Below are positions 35,796 through 44,743 of a DNA stretch of 64,000 nt, in pieces. Under the pieces are notes generated by a model. The model did no database searches and was not told the origin of the DNA. It worked only from the letters and a program-made list of their open reading frames with translations. Positions within the stretch are counted from its first letter, which is position 1. Every line of letters begins with the position of its first letter. Origin of the DNA: Bacillota bacterium (lineage in GTDB: Bacteria; Bacillota; Clostridia; Acetivibrionales; JANLFN01); assembly GCA_023421675.1 (NCBI GenBank), contig JAEZTC010000013.1, forward strand, positions 1 to 64,000. The letters are read 5' to 3'. Position numbers and translations under genes: made by a program.

Positions 35796-36008
35796 CTATT
35801 TACCAACTATTGATTGTACAATCTTTTTTATAGGGTTTGATGGACTTGGTAACTTTTTGCCAAGCTCAAATAAAGCTGTAAAGATATATGCTGTAACTAT
35901 TATTACGGAATATAAAACTAAAACCTTCCACTTTTTGTTTTTTACTATGGGTATAACATCAATTAAAATAAATAATATATATACAGCCGTACAAAGTATT
36001 ATTATAAT
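35796..36008 (-). CDS. Small two-helix membrane protein, candidate D subunit of the germinant receptor
   Basis: A 70-codon frame between the C- and B-subunit genes. It overlaps the C-subunit stop by one base and ends 22 bases before the B gene. It encodes two membrane helices (about 5-22 and 29-47) separated by VKNKKWK, and a short basic tail ending SIVGK. Some Bacillus GerA-type operons carry a fourth, D subunit with exactly this size and topology. No ATG, GTG or TTG is available. GGTGAT precedes an ATT (36008), the only start-like codon with a ribosome site, and coupling to the C gene is possible. It is too short and irregular at the start for most gene finders. Confidence 0.6.
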   Translation of the reverse strand: MIIILCTAVYILFILIDVIPIVKNKKWKVLVLYSVIIVTAYIFTALFELGKKLPSPSNPIKKIVQSIVGK

Positions 36009-37159
36009 TAATCACCAACTTTTACTGGTTTTTGTTGTAAGGCGCTGTTTTTTATATTTATTGTTGAGTGCACTTCAACATCTATATTTTTAAATATATC
36101 ATTCCACTGAGATTCAACTTTTTTCCACACGCCAGGCATATCAAGTTTTACAGCTTTTCCAAATCCAAAAACATCAATATCATACTGTTCCTGAACTTTT
36201 TTCACAAGGGTTTTAATACTATTCTCAAGGGCTGCTTCGAAATCCTTTTTTAGTTTTGTCAATTCCGGTTCTTCCGCATAATTAACTCTTCCTCCAATTT
36301 CATCAATAGCCGCATTGGTATTAATATAAATCTCAAAAGTAAATTTTCCGTTTAAATAAGAGGGTTTAATTTTTGTTGTATTCTTGAATATTTCCAATGA
36401 AATTCTTGTTTCTGAATTATCTTTATATTCCTTATTTACCAATAAGCCGTCTTTGATTTTGTTTTTAATAAACATCAAAGTTTTTGTATCTTCTCCGTCG
36501 AGAAAGCCTACAAGTTTGTCTTCCTTAAACAAAGCTGTCCCAGTAATTTCAGGAGTTAACTTATTACTGTCAATAGTTATGTTTATAGTGGGTAAAGTCG
36601 CTGAAATACCCATAGCAGCAAAATCATTTAAAAACTGCCATTGTTCAATGTCTAAAGCAGATGAAAGATTTTTTTGTGATTTTAGCATATTATTTAGTTC
36701 AAAAGATAGAATATCTGAAGTCATTGGATGCTGTTCCAGTATCTCTTTTGCTGACTTTTCCTTTGAAACCAGGAAATGAAGCGTGTACCTCTGTTCTGCA
36801 TCCCTACTAATCCAGTCTAATATGGGAATTATTCCTTCTTTAGCAAGTTGTGTGCTAATGATAACTATTTCGGCATGGCTATGATACAGCTTTTTGCCGG
36901 ATTTTCTTATACTTTTTCTGACAGCATCAAATATAGTAGTACCTTCAGAGGATATAAGAACGGTACTTACTTTAGAATTTTTACCTCCTTTTATATCAAC
37001 TATTTCGGATGTTACAATGTAATTGTCTCCCTGCTTATCAAAAGCAAGGCCTGAAACAATTGCAAGGTCTTCTATTTCCCTATAATTCCAGCATCCGGAT
37101 AAGGAAAACATATTAAAAATTAGAATTAATATTAATAAATACATTCTTAGGTTTTTCAT
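36008..37159 (-). CDS. gerKC: Spore germination lipoprotein, C subunit (GerAC/GerKC)
   Basis: A 383-residue Ger(x)C-family lipoprotein. The signal peptide ends LSGCWN (lipobox Cys about 23), followed by the family opening YREIEDLAIVSGLAFDK. Three mixed domains build the rest, ending near the C-terminal region IKTLVKKVQEQYDIDVFGFG. It is anchored outside the inner spore membrane and needed for germinant response. The operon position is between A and the small D-like gene. Confidence 0.9.
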   Translation of the reverse strand: MKNLRMYLLILILIFNMFSLSGCWNYREIEDLAIVSGLAFDKQGDNYIVTSEIVDIKGGKNSKVSTVLISSEGTTIFDAVRKSIRKSGKKLYHSHAEIVIISTQLAKEGIIPILDWISRDAEQRYTLHFLVSKEKSAKEILEQHPMTSDILSFELNNMLKSQKNLSSALDIEQWQFLNDFAAMGISATLPTINITIDSNKLTPEITGTALFKEDKLVGFLDGEDTKTLMFIKNKIKDGLLVNKEYKDNSETRISLEIFKNTTKIKPSYLNGKFTFEIYINTNAAIDEIGGRVNYAEEPELTKLKKDFEAALENSIKTLVKKVQEQYDIDVFGFGKAVKLDMPGVWKKVESQWNDIFKNIDVEVHSTINIKNSALQQKPVKVGD

Positions 37160-37180
37160 TTGACTTACTTCCCTTTTAAT

Positions 37181-38713
37181 TTAGGAGTTTCTTTGTCTGA
37201 TTATATTCTTTGCAGCTGTTTGCTTAGGCCTTGAATTCATAAGCCACCAGGGTGCGCGGACTACTGTATCTTTAAGGTCCAAAGGGTCAATTGAACCGTA
37301 TTCCAGCATATAAGGTACTCCAAATGAACGCATACTAAACAAGTGTATAAGAACTCCAATAATTCCAAATATTAAACCATATAGACCTATGAAAGACGAA
37401 AGCAGCATTAAAATCAATCTGATAATAATACTTGAACCTTTCATTTTAATGTTCAAAAGGCTTGTAATTCCTGCTGCGGCAACAATTATTACCATAGGAG
37501 CACTGAATAATCTGGCTTCAATAGCTGCCTGTCCCAGTATCAATGCTCCAACGATGCTTACTGACTGCCCCATAGGTGTTGGCATACGTATACTTGCTTC
37601 TCTTATAACTTCAAATATAAACAGAAGAATAATCGCTTCAACTATAGTAGGGAACGGAACGCCTTGCCTTGCTGCAGATATGCTCAAAAGCAGAGGTGTG
37701 GGTATCATTTCCTGATGAAATGTAATCAGAGCAATATAAGCAGCCGGAATACTTATAGTAAAAAGTTCGCCTATGAATCTTATTATGCGGTTGATTGAAG
37801 AAAAGTAGAAGCTGTCGTAATAATCTTCAGCAGACTGAAAATATTCCATAAAGACATACGGCAGTGTCAAAGCAGATGGTGTGCCATCTACTACTATGGC
37901 AATACGCCCTTCCATTAACTTGGCTGCTACTACATCCGGTCTTTCAGTATTTCCAATTGTCTTATATGGAGATAGGGGACTATCTCTTATTAATTCCTCT
38001 ATTTTCTCTGAACTCAAAATACCATCTGTATTTATTTTATTCAGCCTGTTTTCAAGCTCTTGGAGTATTTCATTGTTAACAAGAGTTTCAATATAGCAAA
38101 TACATATCCTTGTCCTGGTCCTGACACCAATTTCTTTAAACTTAAATTTTAAATCGGGTGTTTTCAGCCTTTTCCTTATTAGGGATAAATTAGTCATGAG
38201 AGGCTCTGTAAAGCCTTCCTTTGGCCCGCGTAGAATCCTTTCCAAACCTGGCTCTTCAAGTGCTCTTTTTTCCCAGCCTTTACAGCTTAACAGTAATGCT
38301 TCATTGAATTTTTCAACCAATATAACCGCATCACCATAGAACAAAGCAAGTAAAAGTTCATCAATGTTTGAAGCTGCTTTGATTTGATTTGTAGATACAA
38401 TTTTATTTTTTAACTTGTTCAGTATGTTTTTATCATTTTCATTTACACTTAAATCTGCATTCATAATGGGGGATATGATGTTTTTGTTTGTTACATCAGT
38501 ACTTACCATTCCATCAATATATACCAGACATGCACGAAAGCTTGAAAGATACATGTTTTCAATTTCCCTATAGACTACAGTATTATCGTTTTGGAGAATA
38601 GACTTTAACATACTAATATTTTCATTCAAGGATTTTGATAATTGTTGATTTTTATCAGTTTGAACTGTTTCATTATTTTTGTTATATTCCTTCTGTTTGT
38701 TTCTTTTGAACAT
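37181..38713 (-). CDS. gerKA: Spore germination receptor A subunit (GerAA/GerKA)
   Basis: A 510-residue GerA-family protein. A soluble N-terminal part (about 1-290) includes the motif VVDGTPSALTLPYVF near its end. Five or six helices follow (about 300-470). AGGGAT lies five bases before the ATG. It is the first gene of the operon. Expression in the forespore by sigma-G would be expected, but I could not identify a convincing sigma-G promoter by eye. Confidence 0.92.
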   Translation of the reverse strand: MFKRNKQKEYNKNNETVQTDKNQQLSKSLNENISMLKSILQNDNTVVYREIENMYLSSFRACLVYIDGMVSTDVTNKNIISPIMNADLSVNENDKNILNKLKNKIVSTNQIKAASNIDELLLALFYGDAVILVEKFNEALLLSCKGWEKRALEEPGLERILRGPKEGFTEPLMTNLSLIRKRLKTPDLKFKFKEIGVRTRTRICICYIETLVNNEILQELENRLNKINTDGILSSEKIEELIRDSPLSPYKTIGNTERPDVVAAKLMEGRIAIVVDGTPSALTLPYVFMEYFQSAEDYYDSFYFSSINRIIRFIGELFTISIPAAYIALITFHQEMIPTPLLLSISAARQGVPFPTIVEAIILLFIFEVIREASIRMPTPMGQSVSIVGALILGQAAIEARLFSAPMVIIVAAAGITSLLNIKMKGSSIIIRLILMLLSSFIGLYGLIFGIIGVLIHLFSMRSFGVPYMLEYGSIDPLDLKDTVVRAPWWLMNSRPKQTAAKNIIRQRNS

Positions 38714-38858
38714 TTTATCCCTGCTTTCGAATATATCAACTTAATTTAATTATTTGTAAACAAAACATAGATAATACATTCTTTTGTCGATAATAAGAAA
38801 TTGGTAACCTATCTTCATACTTCCTATTTGAATATATTTTGTGAGTAAAAAAACAAAA

Positions 38859-38893
38859 AAATTACCCACGTTATTAAGACGTGAGTAATTTTT
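38859..38893. terminator. Terminator-like hairpin, related to the one at 44710
   Basis: AAATTACCCACGT pairs with ACGTGAGTAATTT (one mismatch) and ends in Ts. It lies between the gerKA 5' side and the end of the leftward gene at 39009, with T-tracts on both sides. Its sequence and the following ACGCATAATTTAATT recur with changes after the gene at 44157. Confidence 0.65.
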
Positions 38894-39008
38894 ACGCATA
38901 ATTTAATTCCTGTTTCTACTTTTGGGGGGAGAAGGAATATATAAGTCACTCTATCAAACGCCTTCGGGGTTTAATGTGACGGGGCTATAGGTGTCTGACG
39001 TTCCTGTG

Positions 39009-40268
39009 TCAGGTTACAGCGTTTAACTCATCATCAATTAACTTAAAAAACCTTAATATTGTTTCACGGTCCCGTTCATCACCATAAAGATTAACAGACA
39101 AGGTCATTTTCTCACCAAAGCTGCTTACTGCCATCTGAAAATGAGGACGGTATTTAATTGAACCGCAAACAAAAGCATCAACAATAGGGGAGCCGTCAAA
39201 GGTTAATTTTTTTGAATCCAAAACTCCTATGTTTGTCATACATATATTGGGGTTTTTTAATGACTTTTTTAGAATCCCATAACTCAAATTTGCACTCAAT
39301 AATTTAAATAGCGTATTCAGTTTTAGAAAAGTACTCAGTCCTAAGAAATTACTCTTTTTAGCATTCATTCGCGAACTCACTTTGGATAACGTCTGGTAAA
39401 AATCCTCCCCGGGTTCTATGACTACAGTTATAATAACAGTAGAAGAAAGGTTGGAAAGGGAAGTGAAGTTTTTATCCTTCAGGTATCTTCTCATATCTAT
39501 CATAATTGGTATGTTGAGGGCTTTCCCATTTAAATTCAATATATTTGAAAGAACCCGGAAATATGCAGTTAGTAAAATATCGTTAACAGTTGCGTTGTGT
39601 TGTTTACATATATTTCGGATTTTGTTATGCATCTCAGGCGGTATTTCATGAGTAAGTATAAACGGCTTTATTATTGATCCTGTGCTCATAGGGAATTTGT
39701 AATTGCTATCCTGATTGTTGTCTTTATTATTGAATAGGAGAATCTTAATTTTATCCTTAAAGGAAACTCCCGAGATAACATTTTTAAAGCTTCTGTCTCC
39801 ATCAATAGTAGTGCATGGAGTGTAACCCGGATTTCGCAATAAATTTGAATAAATATCTGCTAATAGATAGGAACACTGTTTAATGCCAGCACCATCCGAA
39901 ACCATGTGATTCATTATAATGGAAAGGGAATCGCTTTCAGACTGCAAAAGGCAAACCTTTATTTGAGGGCCATTCTCTTCATTTGTCTTAGAGAAAGTAA
40001 AATTTTCAAAGTCAGCTTCGTTATCTACTACTGTGAAAAGGTCTTGAAACAGCTTATCGGTATTCTCCCAGTATGATTTACCATTATTATTTCTGTAAAC
40101 TCTACACAACATGGGTATTGCTTTAGCTAATAGCGCTACCGACTTTTCCATAACCGCAGCATTAATTTTATTCTCAAATTTAATCACACAGTGCAGCTGA
40201 TGATCATTAAATCCTGTAACGTGATATAAATATTGTAAATTATCGAAAATTTCTGCCTTAAACCTCAT
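39009..40268 (-). CDS. Condensation-domain / WS-DGAT-like acyltransferase
   Basis: A 419-residue protein of the chloramphenicol-acetyltransferase/condensation superfamily. The active-site motif reads NHMVSDGAG (about 135-143), in place of the classic HHxxxDG, with the first position changed to Asn but the catalytic His and the Asp-Gly kept. The C-terminal half contains a second half-fold with IPIMIDMRRYL and the lid region. Relatives include alcohol acetyltransferases and stand-alone NRPS condensation domains, so esterification or amide formation with an acyl-CoA is likely. No carrier protein is nearby. The ATG at 40268 is preferred over a TTG nine bases earlier; the ribosome site is weak. 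A divergent MerR gene is its probable regulator. Confidence 0.78.
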   Translation of the reverse strand: MRFKAEIFDNLQYLYHVTGFNDHQLHCVIKFENKINAAVMEKSVALLAKAIPMLCRVYRNNNGKSYWENTDKLFQDLFTVVDNEADFENFTFSKTNEENGPQIKVCLLQSESDSLSIIMNHMVSDGAGIKQCSYLLADIYSNLLRNPGYTPCTTIDGDRSFKNVISGVSFKDKIKILLFNNKDNNQDSNYKFPMSTGSIIKPFILTHEIPPEMHNKIRNICKQHNATVNDILLTAYFRVLSNILNLNGKALNIPIMIDMRRYLKDKNFTSLSNLSSTVIITVVIEPGEDFYQTLSKVSSRMNAKKSNFLGLSTFLKLNTLFKLLSANLSYGILKKSLKNPNICMTNIGVLDSKKLTFDGSPIVDAFVCGSIKYRPHFQMAVSSFGEKMTLSVNLYGDERDRETILRFFKLIDDELNAVT

Positions 40269-40343
40269 AAAACTCAACTCATTTCTTAAAAATCAGTGGA
40301 CTAAGTATTATATGCGCAAGAAGTAAAAAGTGTTACTTGATAC

Positions 40344-40372
40344 ATATTAACCTTTTGAAATATACATGTCAA
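40344..40372 (-). promoter_or_regulatory. Leftward promoter of the acyltransferase gene
   Basis: Read leftwards: TTGACA (40372-40367), a 17-bp spacer and TAATAT (40349-40344). The -35 box lies in the left arm of an inverted repeat whose other arm holds the -35 box of the divergent MerR gene. Confidence 0.7.
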
Positions 40373-40403
40373 TACACTTTAAATAATGAACTTCCGTTAT
40401 GAT

Positions 40404-40432
40404 TTGACATGTATGAAGTATTAATCTATACT
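40404..40432 (+). promoter_or_regulatory. Rightward promoter of the MerR-type gene
   Basis: TTGACA (40404-40409), a 17-bp spacer and TATACT (40427-40432). TTGACATGTAT here is the exact reverse complement of ATACATGTCAA at 40362-40372. Confidence 0.75.
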
Positions 40433-40453
40433 TTGCTTGATGGGGTGATAGGT

Positions 40454-41173
40454 TTGATAAAAAATGAATCTGATCAAAAGAAAAAAATTCCTATGAGGGA
40501 ACTCGAAAAGTTAACAAATATGACAAGGGCCACAATTAATTTTTATATTAAAGAAGGTCTTTTGCCAGCGCCTCATAAATCAGCGAAAAATATGGCATAT
40601 TATGATGAGGAATTTATTGATAAATTAAAATTCATAGAGAAAATGAAAAATTCAGATTTTACATTGGCCCAGATAAAGAAGCTTATTAACTTTGATTCAA
40701 ATACTATTAACAACTTTGGACTGCAGGTGCTTGAGTCTGTCAATAACCTGCTACCCTATGGCCTGGATGAGAAGCCGGTAACCATGCAGCAAATTAATGA
40801 ATTCGGTTTTAGCAACGAAGATATAAATAATCTTATCCAACTGCGGATTATTGTTTCTATAGATAAAAATAATACACTGTATCCGGCGTATACTATGATA
40901 GTATGCCGGTTTGTAAAATACTTCATGAATTTTGGAATTCCACTTACAGTAGTTAAAGAAATACTGTCAAAGCTTAGAGAGCTTGCCGATATAGAAAAGA
41001 ATGCATTTATAAAATATATTAGAAGCCCAATGATAGACAGCAAAATTCCCCAGGAAGAGCAGAAAAAAGAAGTACAGAAGTGCATAGAAAATATAAATGG
41101 CTTGCTGCCGATTTTACATTTACAATTTATGAAACTGCCTACAGAAAATCTTCGGAAAATGGATGAAGAGTGA
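40454..41173 (+). CDS. MerR-family transcriptional regulator
   Basis: About 239 residues. The winged helix-turn-helix is near the N-terminus (MRELEKLTNMTRATINFYIK, then EGLLPAPHKSAKNMAYYDEE). A helical part follows with a second MerR-like unit (TMQQINEFGFSNEDINNLIQ), an arrangement seen in larger clostridial MerR proteins. Start: TTG at 40454 with GGGGTG six bases before it. The ATG at 40409 lies inside the promoter and cannot be used. It should control its own promoter and that of the divergent acyltransferase through the inverted repeat. Confidence 0.82.
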   Translation: MIKNESDQKKKIPMRELEKLTNMTRATINFYIKEGLLPAPHKSAKNMAYYDEEFIDKLKFIEKMKNSDFTLAQIKKLINFDSNTINNFGLQVLESVNNLLPYGLDEKPVTMQQINEFGFSNEDINNLIQLRIIVSIDKNNTLYPAYTMIVCRFVKYFMNFGIPLTVVKEILSKLRELADIEKNAFIKYIRSPMIDSKIPQEEQKKEVQKCIENINGLLPILHLQFMKLPTENLRKMDEE

Positions 41174-41249
41174 TTTCATTATAATGGCGGCTTACTGTGA
41201 AATTCAGGTTTCGCTCCAGAAACGATAAGCGAAAAAGGGTGACTTAATA

Positions 41250-41291
41250 AAAGGCACATGCAGACTTTGTCCAATGCATGTGCCTTTAAAA
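41250..41291. terminator. Terminator between MerR-type gene and chemoreceptor
   Basis: AAAGGCACATGCA and TGCATGTGCCTTT form a perfect 13-bp stem with a 12-base loop. It serves the leftward chemoreceptor and probably also the rightward gene. Confidence 0.75.
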
Positions 41292-41301
41292 ACCTCTTAA
41301 T

Positions 41302-43305
41302 TTAAATTTTAAATCTAGTAACTGCCTTGGCGAGTTTTTCAGAGTTTAACTCGGTATCTTTCATTAAATCCGCGACTTTTGCAGCTTTTTGCATTACCAC
41401 AGAAGCTTTTTCTGCAATGTTCTGTGTACCTTGAGCCTCTTCGTTGTTGGATAATGTTACTTCGTTAATAGCTCTAGTCATACTTTGTATGGATGCCAGT
41501 AATTCCTCTGCAGCTGCGCTGAAATCTGTAACTAATTCTGCAATAGATTCCGCATCCTTGTAATATTGTTCTCCTGTATTAACCATTGAATTATAGTCAT
41601 TAATGACGGTTGTATCTATAAAACTTAAGGCCTTTTCGGAGCTTTCAGTTAAACTTTTTACTGAGCTTATTACAAGCTTTGTAACATCCTGAATTTCATT
41701 AACTGTCTTTTTAGAATCCTCTGCTAATTTACGAATTTCATCTGCAACTACTGCGAAACCTTTTCCTGATTCCCCGGCTCTTGCAGCTTCTATTGCTGCA
41801 TTTAATGCAAGAAGGTTTGTTTGGGAGGTAATCTGAAGTATGGATTCCGTAAGTACGCTTATTTTTTCAACCGCTCTGGAGTGTTCAATAGAAGTCCGCA
41901 TATCCTGTTCAATTGTCTTACGTATATCATATGCAGTTTTTTGGGATATTACAGCATTGTCCTTTAAGTCCTGTGCACGCTTACTGATTTCTTCAGCAAT
42001 TACAGAACCTTTTTGAGCTTTTGCTGCAATAGAATCCACAGCGCTCTCTATTTCTGCTGATGTAGCATTCATTTGCTCAGTTGATGCAGATGTCTCCTCC
42101 ATACCGGCAGATATTTCTTCAGTGGTTGCTGATACATCTTCTATTTGTGATGCCAAATCACTTAAATTTTGTGATGAAATTGCTACGTTCTCTTTTACAC
42201 CACGAGCCCCATTAATAAAATCCTTAATAATTGACCTGATGGAATTACCCATAATGTCTACAGATTTAGCAAGCAAACCGAGTTCGTCCTTCCTCTTATG
42301 GAATTTTTCCGGCAGCTCTCGTGTAAAATCTCCATTTGCTAATGTTTTTAAATGTTCAGCAGTTAATTTTATAGGCTTTGATATACGGCTTGCCAGTAAA
42401 ATTGATATAAATATTACAATCAATGCAAGTAATATTATATTGAGTATTATAGTCATCCTCGTTTTATTAAAGTCTTCAAATACCTCACTCGAGGGAGCTG
42501 ACACCACTACTTTCCAACCGGTAAGTGGTACAGCAGCAAACGATGCAGTTACATCTTTGCCATCATCGCTTTTGTATGTAACAGACCCCTGATCCTTTGA
42601 TAGTATTTCATCTTTAAATATTTTTTGGGTATTTGGGTCTTTCATATAGTCCTTGTAGTTTTTACCTATTATTTCAGGTCTGTTGTAAAATACATAATCC
42701 CCTTTAGTTGACAGTATCATGGCACTTCCGGTTTTTTCAATTTTTACTTTTCCGATTGAATTCTGCAAGGCCTTAACATTTACCTGACCAAACAGTATAC
42801 CCCTAAAATCACCGCTTTGGTCAAGGACGGGAACTGCTATACTTATAACGTTGTTTTTTGTTACTTTACTTACAAGAATATCTCCTATGAATGTCTTTTT
42901 TGTGTTTTTAGCTTTTTGAAAATAATCTCTTTCTGCAAGGTTAATAAAAGTGTTATTTATTACATTGATTGCATTACCATCAATATCTACAAATACAGCT
43001 GTTTCAAACTCAGGATCGCTTTCACGAATGGGTTTAAGCACTGAATTTATTTCTTGATAGCCTGCTGTTTTGAATTCTGGATGGGCTTTTAGTATGTTTT
43101 CAAACAGAGAAACTTTGCTGCTGATCCATGAATTTATAGTATTGGAATTAAATATAGCCAATTGATTTTCATGTTGTTCGATATTATCAGAAACTGTATT
43201 ATTAAAGCTATTTAATTGGAATAGAGACACTCCTGCGAGAGGTATAAGAGCTACACACATTATTATAAGCATTAACTTGAACTTTAATGAATAGATAAAT
43301 TTCAT
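41302..43305 (-). CDS. Methyl-accepting chemotaxis protein with Cache sensor
   Basis: A 667-residue chemoreceptor. Membrane helix 1 is at about 10-30. The outside double-Cache sensor is recognised by AVFVDIDGNAINVINN, LAERDYFQKAKNTKKTFIGD and NVISIAVPVLDQSGDFRGIL. Membrane helix 2 lies at about 283-305. HAMP (SKPIKLTAEHLKTLANGDF) and a methylated coiled-coil follow, with the signalling tip QITSQTNLLALNAAIEA at about 505. dCache receptors often sense amino acids, organic acids or purines. AGGAGG is eight bases before the ATG. Upstream lies a degraded paralogue (43703-43862). Confidence 0.93.
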   Translation of the reverse strand: MKFIYSLKFKLMLIIMCVALIPLAGVSLFQLNSFNNTVSDNIEQHENQLAIFNSNTINSWISSKVSLFENILKAHPEFKTAGYQEINSVLKPIRESDPEFETAVFVDIDGNAINVINNTFINLAERDYFQKAKNTKKTFIGDILVSKVTKNNVISIAVPVLDQSGDFRGILFGQVNVKALQNSIGKVKIEKTGSAMILSTKGDYVFYNRPEIIGKNYKDYMKDPNTQKIFKDEILSKDQGSVTYKSDDGKDVTASFAAVPLTGWKVVVSAPSSEVFEDFNKTRMTIILNIILLALIVIFISILLASRISKPIKLTAEHLKTLANGDFTRELPEKFHKRKDELGLLAKSVDIMGNSIRSIIKDFINGARGVKENVAISSQNLSDLASQIEDVSATTEEISAGMEETSASTEQMNATSAEIESAVDSIAAKAQKGSVIAEEISKRAQDLKDNAVISQKTAYDIRKTIEQDMRTSIEHSRAVEKISVLTESILQITSQTNLLALNAAIEAARAGESGKGFAVVADEIRKLAEDSKKTVNEIQDVTKLVISSVKSLTESSEKALSFIDTTVINDYNSMVNTGEQYYKDAESIAELVTDFSAAAEELLASIQSMTRAINEVTLSNNEEAQGTQNIAEKASVVMQKAAKVADLMKDTELNSEKLAKAVTRFKI

Positions 43306-43702
43306 GATCTTCCTCCTAAATATTAAATAATATTAAGATTTGCTACAATTGATTTAATACAGAAAGATTAGAATGCGTCTATCTTGCCGGGGATAACAGG
43401 AAAACCTATAATGTACAACAAATTCTAATTAGAATGCTGTCCCCCTATAATAAGTTAAGTCCTATTATTTTTCTTGAATTATGTACCTGTCCAGCCAATG
43501 TTCATGGATGATAGTCCTCCCAAATAGGTTATTTGGTACTGATAAAGAGGTGTTTGTTTTGATAAAAATACTTTTAAATTAATTACTTACAAAGAACTGA
43601 TGCGTTTATTATTCGACATTAATCGACGTAATCCTTCATGCAAATTGAATTATTTTTATATATTCGATGTTACAACGCCGTTGGGCTTAAGTAGGGAAAT
43701 CT

Positions 43703-43862
43703 ACCTCTGCAGCGCTTCCGTCTTGAATTCCGGATGAACCTTAAGTATATTTTCAAAAAGTGGTATCTTGTCACTTACCCATGAACTATACTGTTGAAAT
43801 TAAAATAGCTAGCATCAATTTAAATTTTAATGAATATATAATTCTTATACATCTTCATCCTT
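43703..43862 (-). pseudogene. Decayed paralogue of the Cache chemoreceptor
   Basis: Read leftwards, one frame gives IYSLKFKLMLA, which matches the first membrane helix of the intact receptor (IYSLKFKLMLI). After an internal deletion and a frame change it gives SSWVSDKIPLFENILKVHPE, matching NSWISSKVSLFENILKAHPE. It stops about four residues later at ALQR. All further sensor and signalling domains are gone. It cannot be functional. Confidence 0.75.
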
Positions 43863-44091
43863 ATTAAATAAGGTGTATTTGACAAAATATACTTGTAAAT
43901 AAAGAACTGATATATTTTATTCGACATAAGTTAGCAGAGGCTTTCCGGTACATTAATTTTACTGATTATATTATCCCTTAGGATGACAGTTAGTGATGCA
44001 TATAATAGTGAATCAAAATGATATAATGTTAGTGAAACAAAAATTTCAATCAAACCCATGATGGAAGTTATTAAAGAAGATAGGTGAGATA

Positions 44092-44151
44092 ATGAGTAAA
44101 TCAGACTTATCGCGTAACGGGTATATGCTTAAAGGAGCAAGGGAGGTGTAA
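44092..44151 (+). CDS. Possible 19-aa leader peptide
   Basis: ATG with AGGTGAG a few bases before it, 19 codons (MSKSDLSRNGYMLKGAREV), then TAA at 44149. Its last codons (AGG GAG GTG) form the ribosome site of the gene at 44157. Translation of the leader could therefore control the downstream start. It may also be a vestige of a truncated gene. Confidence 0.35.
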   Translation: MSKSDLSRNGYMLKGAREV

Positions 44152-44156
44152 TTTTT

Positions 44157-44690
44157 ATGGATTATAGGAAAGCTGCCTCATATTGGATGGAAAAGGATGC
44201 ACAAGAGGTGCAGATGGAGCGGGAAGCACTTTTGGCCAAGATTGAGAAGTTCATCATAGCTCATAACACCTGCGCTATGGCCACCGGCTGTGGTGATTTT
44301 GTCCGCTGCACACCCATCGAATACAATTATAAAGGTGGGATATTCTGGATGCTTTCTGAAGGTGGTCAAAAGTTCCGCGCACTGGAAGGTAACAAAAATG
44401 TTTGCCTTAGTATCTACGATGCTTATACTGGTTTCAATCAACTGGCTGGTATGCAAATCACTGGTATTGCAGAGCTGGTGGAGCCATGGTCGGCAGAATA
44501 CATGGACTTGCTGGCCTTAAAGAAAATTCCGGCCGAAAAACTGAAAAAGCTGCCGCATACCATGCACCTTATCAAGATTACACCCACCAGTATTGACTTT
44601 CTATGGTCTGAATTTAAGAAGATGGGATTTGGTTCCCGACAACATTTGTGTTTATCAGGTGATACTTGTGAGACAGCTGATTTGTTGTAA
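44157..44690 (+). CDS. Pyridoxamine-5'-phosphate-oxidase-fold protein
   Basis: A 177-residue protein with the split-barrel flavin-binding fold. The marks are NTCAMATGCGDFVRCTPIEY near the N-terminus, then GGIFWMLSEGGQKFRALEGN and NVCLSIYDAY. Such proteins bind FMN, F420 or haem and act as small reductases, and the sequence does not tell which. A Cys-containing end (HLCLSGDTCETADLL) is unusual. Third positions are more GC-rich than in its neighbours, which suggests transfer. GGGAGG lies nine bases before the ATG. Confidence 0.82.
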   Translation: MDYRKAASYWMEKDAQEVQMEREALLAKIEKFIIAHNTCAMATGCGDFVRCTPIEYNYKGGIFWMLSEGGQKFRALEGNKNVCLSIYDAYTGFNQLAGMQITGIAELVEPWSAEYMDLLALKKIPAEKLKKLPHTMHLIKITPTSIDFLWSEFKKMGFGSRQHLCLSGDTCETADLL

Positions 44691-44709
44691 TGTGAGTATA
44701 AAAGTAAAA

Positions 44710-44743
44710 AAATTACCCACATTTTAATACACGGGTAATTTTT
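44710..44743 (+). terminator. Terminator after the oxidase-fold gene
   Basis: AAATTACCC (44710-44718) pairs with GGGTAATTT (44733-44741) with a 14-base loop and a T-tract, 20 bases after the stop. It resembles the hairpin at 38859. Confidence 0.65.

Larger units (their letters stand above)
43306..44156. other. 850-bp gap: duplicated leader and paralogue wreck
   Basis: Contents in order: the leader of the receptor at 41302; a stretch at about 43550-43625; the pseudogene at 43703-43862; a diverged copy of that stretch at about 43878-43935; then the promoter side of the gene at 44157. The two stretches share AAAGAACTGAT and TTATTCGACAT with the same flanking pattern, so a receptor gene with its upstream DNA seems to have been duplicated and then decayed. 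I found no riboswitch consensus. Confidence 0.5.

Noticed and set aside
38714..38800. Sigma-G promoter before gerKA
   Set aside because: Expected for this gene, but I could not find both boxes at a credible distance.
43306..43560. c-di-GMP riboswitch before the Cache chemoreceptor
   Set aside because: The conserved GEMM core is absent.
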